Shown piece by piece: positions 1-7,194 of a stretch of 24,056 nucleotides of DNA (the first letter of the stretch is position 1; every line of letters starts with the position of its first letter). The position numbers and the translations under genes are program-made. The notes under the pieces were generated by a model that worked only from the letters and a program-made list of their open reading frames with translations, made no database searches and was not told the DNA's origin. The stretch covers positions 1 to 24,056 of the forward strand of contig JAUXDG010000010.1 in the NCBI GenBank assembly GCA_030618475.1, in the 5' to 3' direction. Source of the DNA: Gammaproteobacteria bacterium. GTDB lineage: Bacteria > Pseudomonadota > Gammaproteobacteria > DSM-19610.

Positions 1-761
1 GCGTACAGCTGCGGCCAGTCAAGCCACTGATCCAGCCATGGCGGGCGTTGTTTCGTGGTACCACTGGCAATAATCACCTCCGGATCGGCCATCCGCACCG
101 CTTCGCGATCGACCGCTCCGGCAAGGGCTGCAAGGTCTGCCAAAATGTTTTGCCCTCCGCACACGCGGATAAGCTGACTGATCAGGTGCTTACCACCGAC
201 GGTCATCAGGGGTTGATGCCAGATTTCATAGAACACACGGACCGGTGCCGCACGTGAATAGCGTTCAACCAGACGTCGGGTTCCTGCCCGGAATTTTTCG
301 GCTGCAGCTAAGGCAGGCTCATCGCTTCCGGCCAGTAGCCCCAGGCGTTCCAGGTTGGTCGCAATATCCTCAAGACGACGCGGCTCGCTGTAGAATACCG
401 GTATGCCGAACTGAATCAGCTGCTCGAGCTGCGGGGTGGGGTTGCCGCTTTTCCAGGCCACTACCAGATCCGGCTGTAAAGTGACAATCGACTCCACGTC
501 GAGGTTCTGGGCGTCACCCACATGCGGACGCTGTGCCGCTTCGGGTGGATAATCGCTATAGCTCACCACGCCTACCACGGCGTCTCCGGCACCTGCAGCA
601 AACAGTAATTCGGTGACGTGCGGGGCCAGACTGACAATACGTCGGGCGGGTTGGGCCAGGCTTATTTTTTTGCCGGTATCATCGGTTACCTGCAATGCGT
701 TGACCGCTGGCGGCCAACTCAACAAGCAACAGCTTGCGGCGACAAATAACTGTTTAAACAT
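1..761 (-). CDS. Cobalamin-binding periplasmic protein (BtuF-like), 3' end beyond window
   Basis: The gene reads leftward from the ATG at 761 and stays open to the window edge, giving about 253 residues with the C-terminus missing. The product starts MFKQLFVAASCCLLSWPPAVNA, a short Sec signal peptide (basic residue, hydrophobic core, A-x-A-like site). A periplasmic-binding-protein type 2 fold typical of BtuF/FecB proteins follows: a segment like ARRIVSLAPHVTELLFAAGA, then VVGVVSYSDYPPEA and later PLMTVGGKHLISQLIRVCGG, all familiar from vitamin B12-binding proteins. The likely role is delivering corrinoids to a BtuCD importer. No B12 riboswitch could be recognised in the 100 bp upstream, and no good Shine-Dalgarno sequence precedes the ATG. 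It is divergent from the AraC-type regulator. A haem- or siderophore-binding relative is the main alternative. Confidence 0.85.
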   Translation of the reverse strand, partial: MFKQLFVAASCCLLSWPPAVNALQVTDDTGKKISLAQPARRIVSLAPHVTELLFAAGAGDAVVGVVSYSDYPPEAAQRPHVGDAQNLDVESIVTLQPDLVVAWKSGNPTPQLEQLIQFGIPVFYSEPRRLEDIATNLERLGLLAGSDEPALAAAEKFRAGTRRLVERYSRAAPVRVFYEIWHQPLMTVGGKHLISQLIRVCGGQNILADLAALAGAVDREAVRMADPEVIIASGTTKQRPPWLDQWLDWPQLY

Positions 762-870
762 TGACACAGTGTAGCGCAGGGAGGTGGCAGCGCTGGAATG
801 CAACACCGGTTTTATGTATTGTTGGGTGAAAATGCATGGTTTAGTTGGATCTGCTTTGGAATCTCCCCCG

Positions 871-1875
871 ATGCCTGAAGAAGCGACGACAGTCGGAACT
901 GCAGCCACACTTATTGAGTGTGCCTTGCGGGATTACGACGTTGATATCGAAACGATTTATCATGACGCTGGCCTCGATTTTGAGGCTGTTGTCTCACCTG
1001 GCACGCGTTATCCCTTTGCCAAAATGCAGCTCATGTGGCGGCTTGCCGTGGAAAGAAGCGGCGATCCCTGTTTTGGCTTGTCTGTCGCTGAGCATGTGCG
1101 ACCACAAGCCTTTCATGGTCTTGGTTTTGTCTGGTTATCCAGTGACACCCTGTTTGATGCATTGAGTCGCCTGGTCAGGTATCAACGTCTGATCTCTACC
1201 GTTGCCGATATCTCGCTGGAGGAAACGGACGATTCGGTTATGCTGATAGTCAATATTCTTCAGCCGTCCGGTCAGCTTGAGCCGGCAAGTATTGACGCTG
1301 CGGTGAGTGTTTTTTTGCATATGTGCAGGATGGCTGCGTGTGGGCCATTTAACCCGGAGCGGGTGTCGTTAAGGCGTCCGCGACCGCCCTGTGCAGAGCG
1401 TTTTGAATCCCTTTTCCAGGCCCCCGTTCAGTTTGGTGCGGAGAATAATATTCTCTATTTCGATCCCCAGTCGATACACAAACCGCTGCCGGGTGCAGAC
1501 CCGGAGTTGCTGCGGGCCAATGATCAGGTGGTGGTTGATTATCTGGCTCGCTTTGATCGTGAAAGTTTATCGATGCAGGTGCGTTCGCTGTTAATCGAGT
1601 TGTTACCGGATGGTCAGCCGACTCAGCAAGGTATCGCCAGCTCCTTGAATCTGAGCGTCAGAAATCTGCAGCGCAAACTGCACTCGGAAGGAATCAGTTT
1701 CAAGCACCTGCTCGATGAGACACGCAAGGAACTGGCGACACAGTATATCCGCGATAGCAATCGGCGTATCGGTGAGATTACTTACCTGCTGGGCTTTTCC
1801 GAACCCAGTAATTTCACCCGTGCCTTCCGTCGCTGGACGGGCCTTTCACCCAACGAATATCGGCAAAAGCACTAG
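871..1875 (+). CDS. AraC-family transcriptional regulator (arabinose-binding-like N-domain + HTH)
   Basis: The 334-residue product has an N-terminal ligand-sensing domain of the Arabinose_bd type (about 15-205; LMWRLAVERSGDPCFGLSVAEHV is characteristic) and a C-terminal AraC/XylS double helix-turn-helix (about 235-334). The latter contains IASSLNLSVRNLQRKLHSEG and the signature IGEITYLLGFSEPSNFTRAFRRWTGLSPNEYR. This architecture matches OruR/ArgR-type local regulators of catabolic or uptake genes. The frame stays open upstream to a GTG at 784, with further ATGs at 814 and 832. I chose 871 because it gives the usual family length and a start just before the conserved domain, but no candidate has a convincing ribosome site. 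It is divergent from the cobalamin-binding gene and may control it. Its stop lies 10 bp from the convergent CsrA-like gene. Confidence 0.85.
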   Translation: MPEEATTVGTAATLIECALRDYDVDIETIYHDAGLDFEAVVSPGTRYPFAKMQLMWRLAVERSGDPCFGLSVAEHVRPQAFHGLGFVWLSSDTLFDALSRLVRYQRLISTVADISLEETDDSVMLIVNILQPSGQLEPASIDAAVSVFLHMCRMAACGPFNPERVSLRRPRPPCAERFESLFQAPVQFGAENNILYFDPQSIHKPLPGADPELLRANDQVVVDYLARFDRESLSMQVRSLLIELLPDGQPTQQGIASSLNLSVRNLQRKLHSEGISFKHLLDETRKELATQYIRDSNRRIGEITYLLGFSEPSNFTRAFRRWTGLSPNEYRQKH

Positions 1876-1885
1876 TACGAGTAGC

Positions 1886-2083
1886 CTATATCACCTCCTC
1901 GCGTGCAATGGTTAAACTGTCGGGTGCAATGATACCCAGGCGCGCCTGATTACCGTTGACCCGGGTCAAGGTCAGCTGAATCGGCCCATCCTTGAACAAC
2001 TCTGAGACTGGCGTGTCCGGATCCAGTTCGTTTGACGGAAATATAAAAATGGATTCACCGGTACGGCGGGTCAGTACCAACAT
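1886..2083 (-). CDS. CsrA-family RNA-binding regulator, RsmN/RsmF-like architecture
   Basis: The 65-residue product opens with the CsrA signature MLVLTRRTGES and later has NGNQARLGIIAP and AREEV, matching canonical CsrA strands 1, 4 and 5. The RNA-contact residues L4 and R61 (equivalent to CsrA R44) are kept. It differs from canonical CsrA by about 17 extra residues (roughly 16-33, FPSNELDPDTPVSELFKD) between strands 2 and 3, and it stops right after strand 5, so the usual C-terminal helix is absent. Pseudomonas RsmN/RsmF is known for the same rearrangement, a helix inserted between strands 2 and 3 with its key arginine near residue 62. The likely job is binding GGA motifs in mRNA leaders. 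AAGG lies 8 nt before the ATG. It is the last gene in the direction of the KOR operon, 163 bp after the zinc-ribbon/CBS gene. Confidence 0.85.
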   Translation of the reverse strand: MLVLTRRTGESIFIFPSNELDPDTPVSELFKDGPIQLTLTRVNGNQARLGIIAPDSLTIAREEVI

Positions 2084-2197
2084 GAGATTACCTTCTGAAT
2101 CGATTTAACGTCCATATACAGGGTGGCAATCGGCCAACGACGCCACGTCAGCAGACAAGATAGGGATAAATGTGAAATACGGTTAATCCGCGCGCGC

Positions 2198-2231
2198 CAA
2201 TCTATTGGCCTCGTGGCACGCTTTCCGTGCC
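2198..2231 (-). other. Two tandem small hairpins in the CBS-csrA-like gap
   Basis: In the 163-bp gap between the zinc-ribbon/CBS gene and the CsrA-like gene lie CCAA-TCTA-TTGG (2198-2209) and GGCACG-CTTTC-CGTGCC (2215-2231). Neither is followed by a T-run on the minus strand, so they are not convincing intrinsic terminators. They could be an mRNA-processing or attenuation structure ahead of the CsrA-like gene. No clear sigma-70 promoter was recognised in the gap. Confidence 0.35.
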
Positions 2232-2246
2232 TGTGAAAACCTGGTT

Positions 2247-2768
2247 TTATGATCGTTGAATCAAGTTTTTTGCAATGTAGGCAATAATGTCTCGCGACGA
2301 AACGATGCCGTTCGGCCGACCGGACTCGTCGATGAGTGGCAGGTAGCGAAGATCGCTGACGATCATGCGTTGAATCGCATAACCGAGGGGGTGATCGGGT
2401 TTGCTGGTCTCTGGAGCCCCGGACATGAATTCTTCCACCGTACACTGTTCCAGTCTCGGCGCTTCAAGTGCAACTTTTTGCAACAGGTCCCGTTCTGTCA
2501 GGATGCCCGTCAGTGAGCCGTCTTTAGCGGTGACCAACAGGCAGCCAATATGGTGATTGCGCATCAATTCGAGGGCATCCGCCAGAGACGTGTGCGGTTC
2601 GACCGTCAAAGGCCGTATCGGCAGCAGGCAGGCGACCGGGTCTTCCATCAGGCTGCGTTCCACCCCGCTTTCGGCCTGTGGCACGTCGTCCCGGGTCAGA
2701 CTGCTGAGGCATTGCTCACACTGGTCAGCACCGGGTAGATTTTCATAGCCGCAATTCGGACATTTCAT
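2247..2768 (-). CDS. Zinc-ribbon plus tandem CBS-domain protein
   Basis: The 173-residue product starts MKCPNCGYENLPGADQCEQC, a double CxxC zinc ribbon (first about 22 residues). A linker and two CBS motifs follow (about 45-110 and 115-170; IGCLLVTAKDGSLTGILTERDLL and LRYLPLIDESGRPNGIVSSRDII). Tandem CBS pairs usually bind adenine nucleotides. The D at the end of each ILTERDLL/VSSRDII strand is the residue that typically contacts ribose. ATG 2768 puts the zinc ribbon at the N-terminus and has GGGGA upstream; an in-frame TTG at 2786 would add six residues. The gene starts 21 bp after the korB stop, so it is probably cotranscribed with the oxidoreductase and may report energy charge or control it. 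That role is inference. Confidence 0.85.
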   Translation of the reverse strand: MKCPNCGYENLPGADQCEQCLSSLTRDDVPQAESGVERSLMEDPVACLLPIRPLTVEPHTSLADALELMRNHHIGCLLVTAKDGSLTGILTERDLLQKVALEAPRLEQCTVEEFMSGAPETSKPDHPLGYAIQRMIVSDLRYLPLIDESGRPNGIVSSRDIIAYIAKNLIQRS

Positions 2769-2789
2769 CGGTTTTCCCCGTGGCAATGT

Positions 2790-3806
2790 TCAGCTTACCA
2801 CCCAGGTCTCGCCTTGGCGGAACAGGGCGTCCAGGTCGGGCGGCCGCTGCGCTTGTGCAGTCCTCACCTGCTGCATGAGCAGTTCGCTGTAAACGGGCTT
2901 GTCGATAGCACGGAACACACCGAGCGGTGTTGGAAAATGCGGTGGACCCATGCGCGAGAGAAAATAGGCGAGGGTCGGTTCGCTGGCGCGTTCATCGTGG
3001 ACCAGCAGTTGATCCTCGCCCACCTCTGCAACCTCGACCACCTCCGGCGTAAAGCCGTTCAGGCGTATCCCTTTCTCTCCCTTTTTGCCGAATCGCATGG
3101 GCTTGCCGTGTTCGAGATAGAGGACATTCTCCAGTCGCTTGTCCGGATCGCTCAGATGTGCCCAGGCACCATCGTTGAAGATGATGCAGTTCTGCGCTAT
3201 TTCCACCAGCGCTGCACCACGGTGTTCAGCCGCGCGTTTCAATACCCCGGACATATGTTTCTGGAATACGTCCACGGTTCGGGCAATGAAGCTGGCCTCA
3301 GAGCCGATCGCCACACCGATGGTGTTGACCGGGTTTTCAATAGAGCCGTCCGGACTGGACTGGGTTTTCGCCCCGAGTGGCGAAGTCGGTGAATACTGAC
3401 CTTTGGTCAAGCCGTAGACCTGGTTATTGAACAGCAGAATATTGATATCGACATTACGTCGCAGCGCGTGGCTGAAGTGGTTGCCACCGATGGCCAGACC
3501 GTCGCCATCGCCGGTTATCACCCAGACCTGCAGTTCGGGCCGTGCGCACTTGAGTCCCATGGCCAGTGTCGGTGCCCGCCCATGGATGCTATGGACCCCG
3601 TAGGTGTTCATGTAGTAAGGAAAGCGGCTGGAACAGCCGATGCCCGAGATCATGACGATCTTCTCGCGCGGTACACCCAGCTCCGGCAGCATCTTTTGCA
3701 TCTGCGCGAGAATGGCGTTGTTGCCGCAGCCCGGACACCAGCGCACATCCTGGTCCGAGACAAAGTCCTTGCGGGTCAGCTTGATGTCCTCGGGGACAGT
3801 GTTCAT
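2790..3806 (-). CDS. korB: 2-oxoglutarate (2-oxoacid):ferredoxin oxidoreductase, beta subunit
   Basis: The 338-residue thiamine diphosphate-binding subunit works with KorA in the CoA-dependent, ferredoxin-linked oxidative decarboxylation of 2-oxoglutarate (or the reverse carboxylation). Cluster and cofactor motifs are visible: WCPGCG (23-28) and GIGCSSR (near 55-61) carry cysteines of the type that bind the single 4Fe-4S cluster. GDGDG (99-103) followed by NNQVYGLTKGQ (127-137) forms the TPP-Mg signature. The wording closely follows the actinobacterial KorB type (two-subunit, oxygen-tolerant in mycobacteria) and lacks a ferredoxin-like delta domain. It overlaps the korA stop by 4 bp (ATGA), showing translational coupling. 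Substrate assignment to 2-oxoglutarate is by resemblance; pyruvate or another 2-oxoacid is possible. Confidence 0.92.
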   Translation of the reverse strand: MNTVPEDIKLTRKDFVSDQDVRWCPGCGNNAILAQMQKMLPELGVPREKIVMISGIGCSSRFPYYMNTYGVHSIHGRAPTLAMGLKCARPELQVWVITGDGDGLAIGGNHFSHALRRNVDINILLFNNQVYGLTKGQYSPTSPLGAKTQSSPDGSIENPVNTIGVAIGSEASFIARTVDVFQKHMSGVLKRAAEHRGAALVEIAQNCIIFNDGAWAHLSDPDKRLENVLYLEHGKPMRFGKKGEKGIRLNGFTPEVVEVAEVGEDQLLVHDERASEPTLAYFLSRMGPPHFPTPLGVFRAIDKPVYSELLMQQVRTAQAQRPPDLDALFRQGETWVVS

Positions 3807-5638
3807 GACAGCAGCTCCTCGATCCTGGTCTCGATTTCAGTGATGGTGAATGGTTGCCCCTGCAGCTTGGAGAAGCTTACCGTGTCCACCAGGTAGCGGG
3901 CGCGAATCAGCAGGGCCAGCTGCCCATCGTTCAGCTCGGGAATCAGCACCCTGTCGTAACGGCTGAGGATTTCGCCGAGCTCGGACGGGAAGGGGTTCAG
4001 GTGGCGTAAGTGGACATGGGCCACGGCAAGACCCTTGTCCTGAGTCCGCTGTACCGCAGTGGCTACAGCACCGTAGCTGCCGCCCCAGCCGAGTACCAGC
4101 AAGGCCGCCTGTTCGGGACCATTGACCTCGATTTCCGGTAAGAAAGCGGCGACGCGCTGCACCTTGTCGGCGCGCAATCGGCACATGGCTTCATGGTCTT
4201 GCGGCGCATAGCTGACGCTGCCGCTGCCCGGATGTTTTTCCAGCCCGCCCATGCGGTACTCCATGCCGGGTGTTCCCGGCAGCAGCCAGGGGCGCGCGAG
4301 GGTGGAAGCGTCACGTGAGTACGGCTGAAAGCCTCTGGCTTCAACGGGGTGCTGAACCTCAATGGTCGGGATGTCATGCAGCGACGGAATACGCCACGGT
4401 TCGCTGCTGTTTGCCAGGTAGCCCTCGCTGAGGATGAACACCGGTGTGGTGTGTCGCACGGCAATACGAAACGCTTCGATGGCAACGGCAAAACAGTCGG
4501 CCGGACTGTCGGGTGCCAGCACCGGTATCGGACTTTCGCCATTGCGGCCAAACAGTGCCTGCAACAGGTCGGCCTGCTCGGTCTTGGTGGGCAGGCCCGT
4601 GGAAGGCCCACCACGCTGAACATTGAAAATGACCAGCGGTAGTTCCAGCATAATCGCCAGATTGATCGCCTCACTCTTGAGGCAGACGCCGGGACCGCTG
4701 GTGCCGGTAACGGCAAAAGCACCGCCGTACGCCGCGCCGATGGTCGAACCCATGGCCGCGATCTCGTCTTCGGCCTGTATGCTGCGAACGTCCAGATGCT
4801 TCCAGCGTGACAGATGGTGCAGGACCTCGGAGGCCGGCGTGATCGGGTAACTGCTGTACACCAGCGCTTTCTGCGCCAGTCGTGCCGCGGTCACCAGTCC
4901 CAGAGCCATGGCTTCGTTGCCGTTGATCATGCGGTAGCTGCCGGCCTCGACGGGTGCCCTGGGAACGCTCCATTGCACGGCAAAGGCTTCGCTCGTCTCG
5001 CCATAGTGATAGCCGGCCTGCAAGGCGCGCCGGTTGGCTTCCGCCACCAGCGGGTGGCCGGCGAACTTGTTGCTGATCCATGCCAGACTCTGTTCGAGCG
5101 GGCGTGCATAGAGCCAGTACACCAGGCCCAGGGCGAAGAAATTCTTGCAGCGCCGCTTTGCCGTGTGTTTGAGGTCCACCGCCTCCAGCGCCTTGAGCGT
5201 CAGTGAAGAAATCGGTACCGGGTGCAAACAATAGGTGGAGCCTAGTGCCGGGTCATCCAGGGGATTTGTCGCGTAGTCGGCCTTGGCCAGGTTGCGCTCG
5301 CTGAACATGTCCCGGTCGCTGATGACCACCCCGCCGGGTTTGAGCCGCGGCAGGTTCACCCTGAGGGAGGCCGGATTCATCGCCACCAGCACGTCCGGGT
5401 TGTCGCCGGGAGTATGGATCTTGTGACCGGCAAAGTGGACCTGGAATGCCGACACGCCGGCCAGCGAACCGGCGGGGGCGCGAATTTCCGGGGGGTAATC
5501 GGGCAGTGTGCTGACGTCGTTGCCATACACGGCGGAGGTGGTGCTCAGCTGGGTGCCGCTCAGCTGCATTCCGTCGCCTGAATCACCGCAGAACAGCACA
5601 GTGACCTGTTGCAGCTCTTCGCGGGTTCTGCTGCTCAT
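3803..5638 (-). CDS. korA: 2-oxoglutarate (2-oxoacid):ferredoxin oxidoreductase, alpha subunit (gamma-alpha fusion)
   Basis: The 611-residue protein fuses the gamma domain (about 10-200, beginning VTVLFCGDSGDGMQLSG) to the alpha pyrimidine-binding domain (about 235-470). Next comes the transketolase C-terminal-like domain II (about 500-605). YPITPASE (264-271) and RGGPSTGLPTKTEQ (342-355) are the family's active-site and substrate-specificity stretches. The latter matches the KorA form rather than pyruvate-type enzymes. The length and fused gamma domain are normal for the mycobacterial/thermophile KorAB type. The start ATG has GGAG about 13 nt upstream and lies 60 bp after the upstream CBS gene. 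An electron-accepting ferredoxin gene is not in this window. Confidence 0.93.
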   Translation of the reverse strand: MSSRTREELQQVTVLFCGDSGDGMQLSGTQLSTTSAVYGNDVSTLPDYPPEIRAPAGSLAGVSAFQVHFAGHKIHTPGDNPDVLVAMNPASLRVNLPRLKPGGVVISDRDMFSERNLAKADYATNPLDDPALGSTYCLHPVPISSLTLKALEAVDLKHTAKRRCKNFFALGLVYWLYARPLEQSLAWISNKFAGHPLVAEANRRALQAGYHYGETSEAFAVQWSVPRAPVEAGSYRMINGNEAMALGLVTAARLAQKALVYSSYPITPASEVLHHLSRWKHLDVRSIQAEDEIAAMGSTIGAAYGGAFAVTGTSGPGVCLKSEAINLAIMLELPLVIFNVQRGGPSTGLPTKTEQADLLQALFGRNGESPIPVLAPDSPADCFAVAIEAFRIAVRHTTPVFILSEGYLANSSEPWRIPSLHDIPTIEVQHPVEARGFQPYSRDASTLARPWLLPGTPGMEYRMGGLEKHPGSGSVSYAPQDHEAMCRLRADKVQRVAAFLPEIEVNGPEQAALLVLGWGGSYGAVATAVQRTQDKGLAVAHVHLRHLNPFPSELGEILSRYDRVLIPELNDGQLALLIRARYLVDTVSFSKLQGQPFTITEIETRIEELLS

Positions 5639-5698
5639 CGACTGCCATCCGCTCCGGTCGGTACTGGCGGCAATCTGCGTGACGGTCTATGCACGGCG

Positions 5699-6166
5699 TC
5701 AGCCTCCTTCCGGCGAGCGGGCATGCTGTTCGGGGTCCGGAGGCAGGTTCAGCACCTGGTCTGCGAAATGGTTGGCCATGAACTGGGCAATGTCCTTGTG
5801 GCGCACACAGGCAACCACGCGTCCCTGCCTGTCGAGTACCGGTACCTGTCGAAAACCACCCTCGTGCATGCGTATAACCACCTTCCAGACCGGATCATTT
5901 TCAGCAACGGTGACCGGGTCGCGAGTCATGAAGCCGGAAACCGCTTGTGACAGCGTCTCGCTATCACCGACCACCGACAGAAACACATCGCGTTCGGTAA
6001 AAATACCGGCCAGCCGATCCTCTGCCGTGATCAGCGCATAGCCCAGGCCCTGCTCGCGCATGGCGCGAATGGTATCCTCGACGCTGGTTGACTCATTCAG
6101 CAGCAGCGGGGTTTGCAGTTCCAGGGCCAGTACTTCGACCTGTCGCAGGCTGAGTTCAATCTTCAT
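5699..6166 (-). CDS. Tandem CBS-domain protein, first gene of the KOR operon
   Basis: The 155-residue product has two CBS motifs (about 15-72 and 76-135; GYALITAEDRLAGIFTERDVF and FRQVPVLDRQGRVVACVRHKDIA). A tail follows reading HFADQVLNLPPDPEQHARSPEGG, a C-terminal form seen in CBS proteins. No transporter, enzyme or DNA-binding domain is attached, so it probably acts as a stand-alone nucleotide sensor. AAGGGG sits 8 nt before the ATG, a strong ribosome site. It is the promoter-proximal gene of CBS > korA > korB > zinc-ribbon/CBS, with 60 bp to korA. Its leader contains one arm of the inverted repeat listed at 6182-6390. A regulatory link to KorAB is inferred from position only. Confidence 0.85.
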   Translation of the reverse strand: MKIELSLRQVEVLALELQTPLLLNESTSVEDTIRAMREQGLGYALITAEDRLAGIFTERDVFLSVVGDSETLSQAVSGFMTRDPVTVAENDPVWKVVIRMHEGGFRQVPVLDRQGRVVACVRHKDIAQFMANHFADQVLNLPPDPEQHARSPEGG

Positions 6167-6181
6167 ACTGTGCGCCCCTTG

Positions 6182-6390
6182 AACCTGGATTCCGCAGTTG
6201 ACCGCTCCGAGGATATATTAACGTATTGGTGTGCATGATCTTACATGGATTAAATGGATTCGCCGTTTGGGTGAGTCGCTACGACCCGTGTAGCCGCCCT
6301 GAGTGCCCGCCTGGCTATGCACATTTTTTTGCTACGCCATCCGAATACTCAGGACGACCACACAGGCCGTTCAACTGCGGAATCCAGGTT
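6182..6390. repeat. 209-bp segment bounded by perfect 20-bp inverted repeats
   Basis: Positions 6182-6201 and 6371-6390 are exact reverse complements (20 of 20; the right arm reads TCAACTGCGGAATCCAGGTT). Resemblance continues outward with a 5-nt shift: CCTTG and an ACTGTG motif recur outside both arms. The interior contains no convincing gene; a 64-codon frame at 6226-6420 has no ribosome site or recognisable product. The size and ends fit a small non-autonomous element (MITE-like) or a duplicated, inverted copy of the leader of the CBS-korAB operon, since the left arm lies directly upstream of that operon's ribosome site. No target duplication was recognised. Confidence 0.6.
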
Positions 6391-6800
6391 GAAATCAAGG
6401 TATCACAGTGTACGCCTTAGCCATGACGTCCGTCAGCCCCCGCTCAACGCCATGCCCTGGCCGGCTTTTTTGTGCAGCAGCACGTGACACAGGATAGCAA
6501 ATGAATTCCAGTGTTTGACAAGTCCACGCAAAGTGCTTCCGGAATCCGGGGCCTGGTTTGAGCCGATGCTTCATGTTATGCCAATAGTGCTAATCGGAAG
6601 AGCGATATATTTCGGCATCATTCAGATAGCAGGAAGTTTGATCTCGATCATTGACTCCGTACATTTATCGTTCAGTAGAGGGTTATCAATATTGCAATGT
6701 TCGTCTATTGGTCTAATTTTTAATTAGGTGGTGAAATATTATGTTGGGTTCAGTGGCTCACAGACGGTTTGACTGTTTGACTATTAAAGGAGAATGCCAG
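6391..6800. other. Gene-free AT-rich stretch upstream of the HMA-like gene
   Basis: I see no supportable gene here; the 70-codon frame from TTG 6515 lacks a ribosome site and resembles nothing. The composition drops sharply in GC after about 6560. Small features include a T6 run after a weak GGCCGGC at about 6460-6474, a TTGACA at about 6517 without a good -10 box, and a small hairpin CTAAT-TTTTA-ATTAG near 6713-6727. The promoter of the 6801 gene presumably lies within 6640-6780, but I could not fix it. Confidence 0.4.
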
Positions 6801-7034
6801 ATGAGCGATCTAATGGTCGATGTCACTCTTCATCTAGATGAAGATACAACACATGATGAACGCGAAAAATTCCGTGATACTTTATTGGCGTTGGATGGTG
6901 TTATGGCTGCAGCGTGCCATGATGAAAAATCACATCTCATATTGATTGAGTATGACCCGGAGATCATTAACTCGATAGAGTTTGTCAATACGGCCAAAAA
7001 GAGTGGATTTCATGCCGAGTTGATCGGCTTCTGA
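6801..7034 (+). CDS. Small HMA-fold protein lacking the metal-binding CxxC
   Basis: The 77-residue product MSDLMVDVTLHLDEDTTHDE... has the beta-alpha-beta-beta-alpha-beta pattern of heavy-metal-associated (ferredoxin-like) domains. It has a first strand VDVTLHL, helix REKFRDTLLALDGVMAAACH, strand SHLILIEYDPEI and a last strand FHAELIGF. The CxxC loop expected between strand 1 and helix 1 is replaced by DEDTTHDE, so classical copper binding is unlikely; only one Cys is present. ATG 6801 follows AAAGGAG with good spacing, whereas the frame's earlier ATG at 6741 has weaker support. It precedes a DUF4395 membrane protein by 160 bp on the same strand, so the two may be cotranscribed. No specific function is known to me. 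Confidence 0.75.
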   Translation: MSDLMVDVTLHLDEDTTHDEREKFRDTLLALDGVMAAACHDEKSHLILIEYDPEIINSIEFVNTAKKSGFHAELIGF

Positions 7035-7194
7035 TTCCTTGTGGGTGTTCCGCCCGGGGTGCTGACGAAGTGCGGTAATGGTGGTTCAACGTGGCGATGG
7101 TCACTTGGGGGGGGCAAGATGCGCGACATGCTATCCCATCGTGAAAGCTACGTAAGCTGGCAGCTGTATTTTGAAGTGATTGGAGGTGAATCTA

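Noticed and set aside
762..870. Cobalamin riboswitch upstream of the BtuF-like gene
   Set aside because: No B12-box-like GCCACTG and associated paired elements could be recognised in the short divergent gap.
1886..1900. ATCACCTCCT on the plus strand, identical to the 16S rRNA 3' tail (anti-Shine-Dalgarno)
   Set aside because: It is the complement of the last codons (EEVI and stop) of the CsrA-like gene, and no other rRNA sequence surrounds it.
2814..3392. 192-codon plus-strand frame opposite korB, and similar long frames opposite korA
   Set aside because: They are antisense shadows of clearly conserved korA/korB codons, a GC-rich third-position artefact with no recognisable product.
6226..6420. 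64-codon frame inside the inverted-repeat segment
   Set aside because: It runs out through the right repeat arm, lacks a ribosome site and resembles no protein.
6515..6727. 70-codon frame with hydrophobic stretch
   Set aside because: TTG start without a ribosome site, AT-rich low-information sequence, and no family resemblance.
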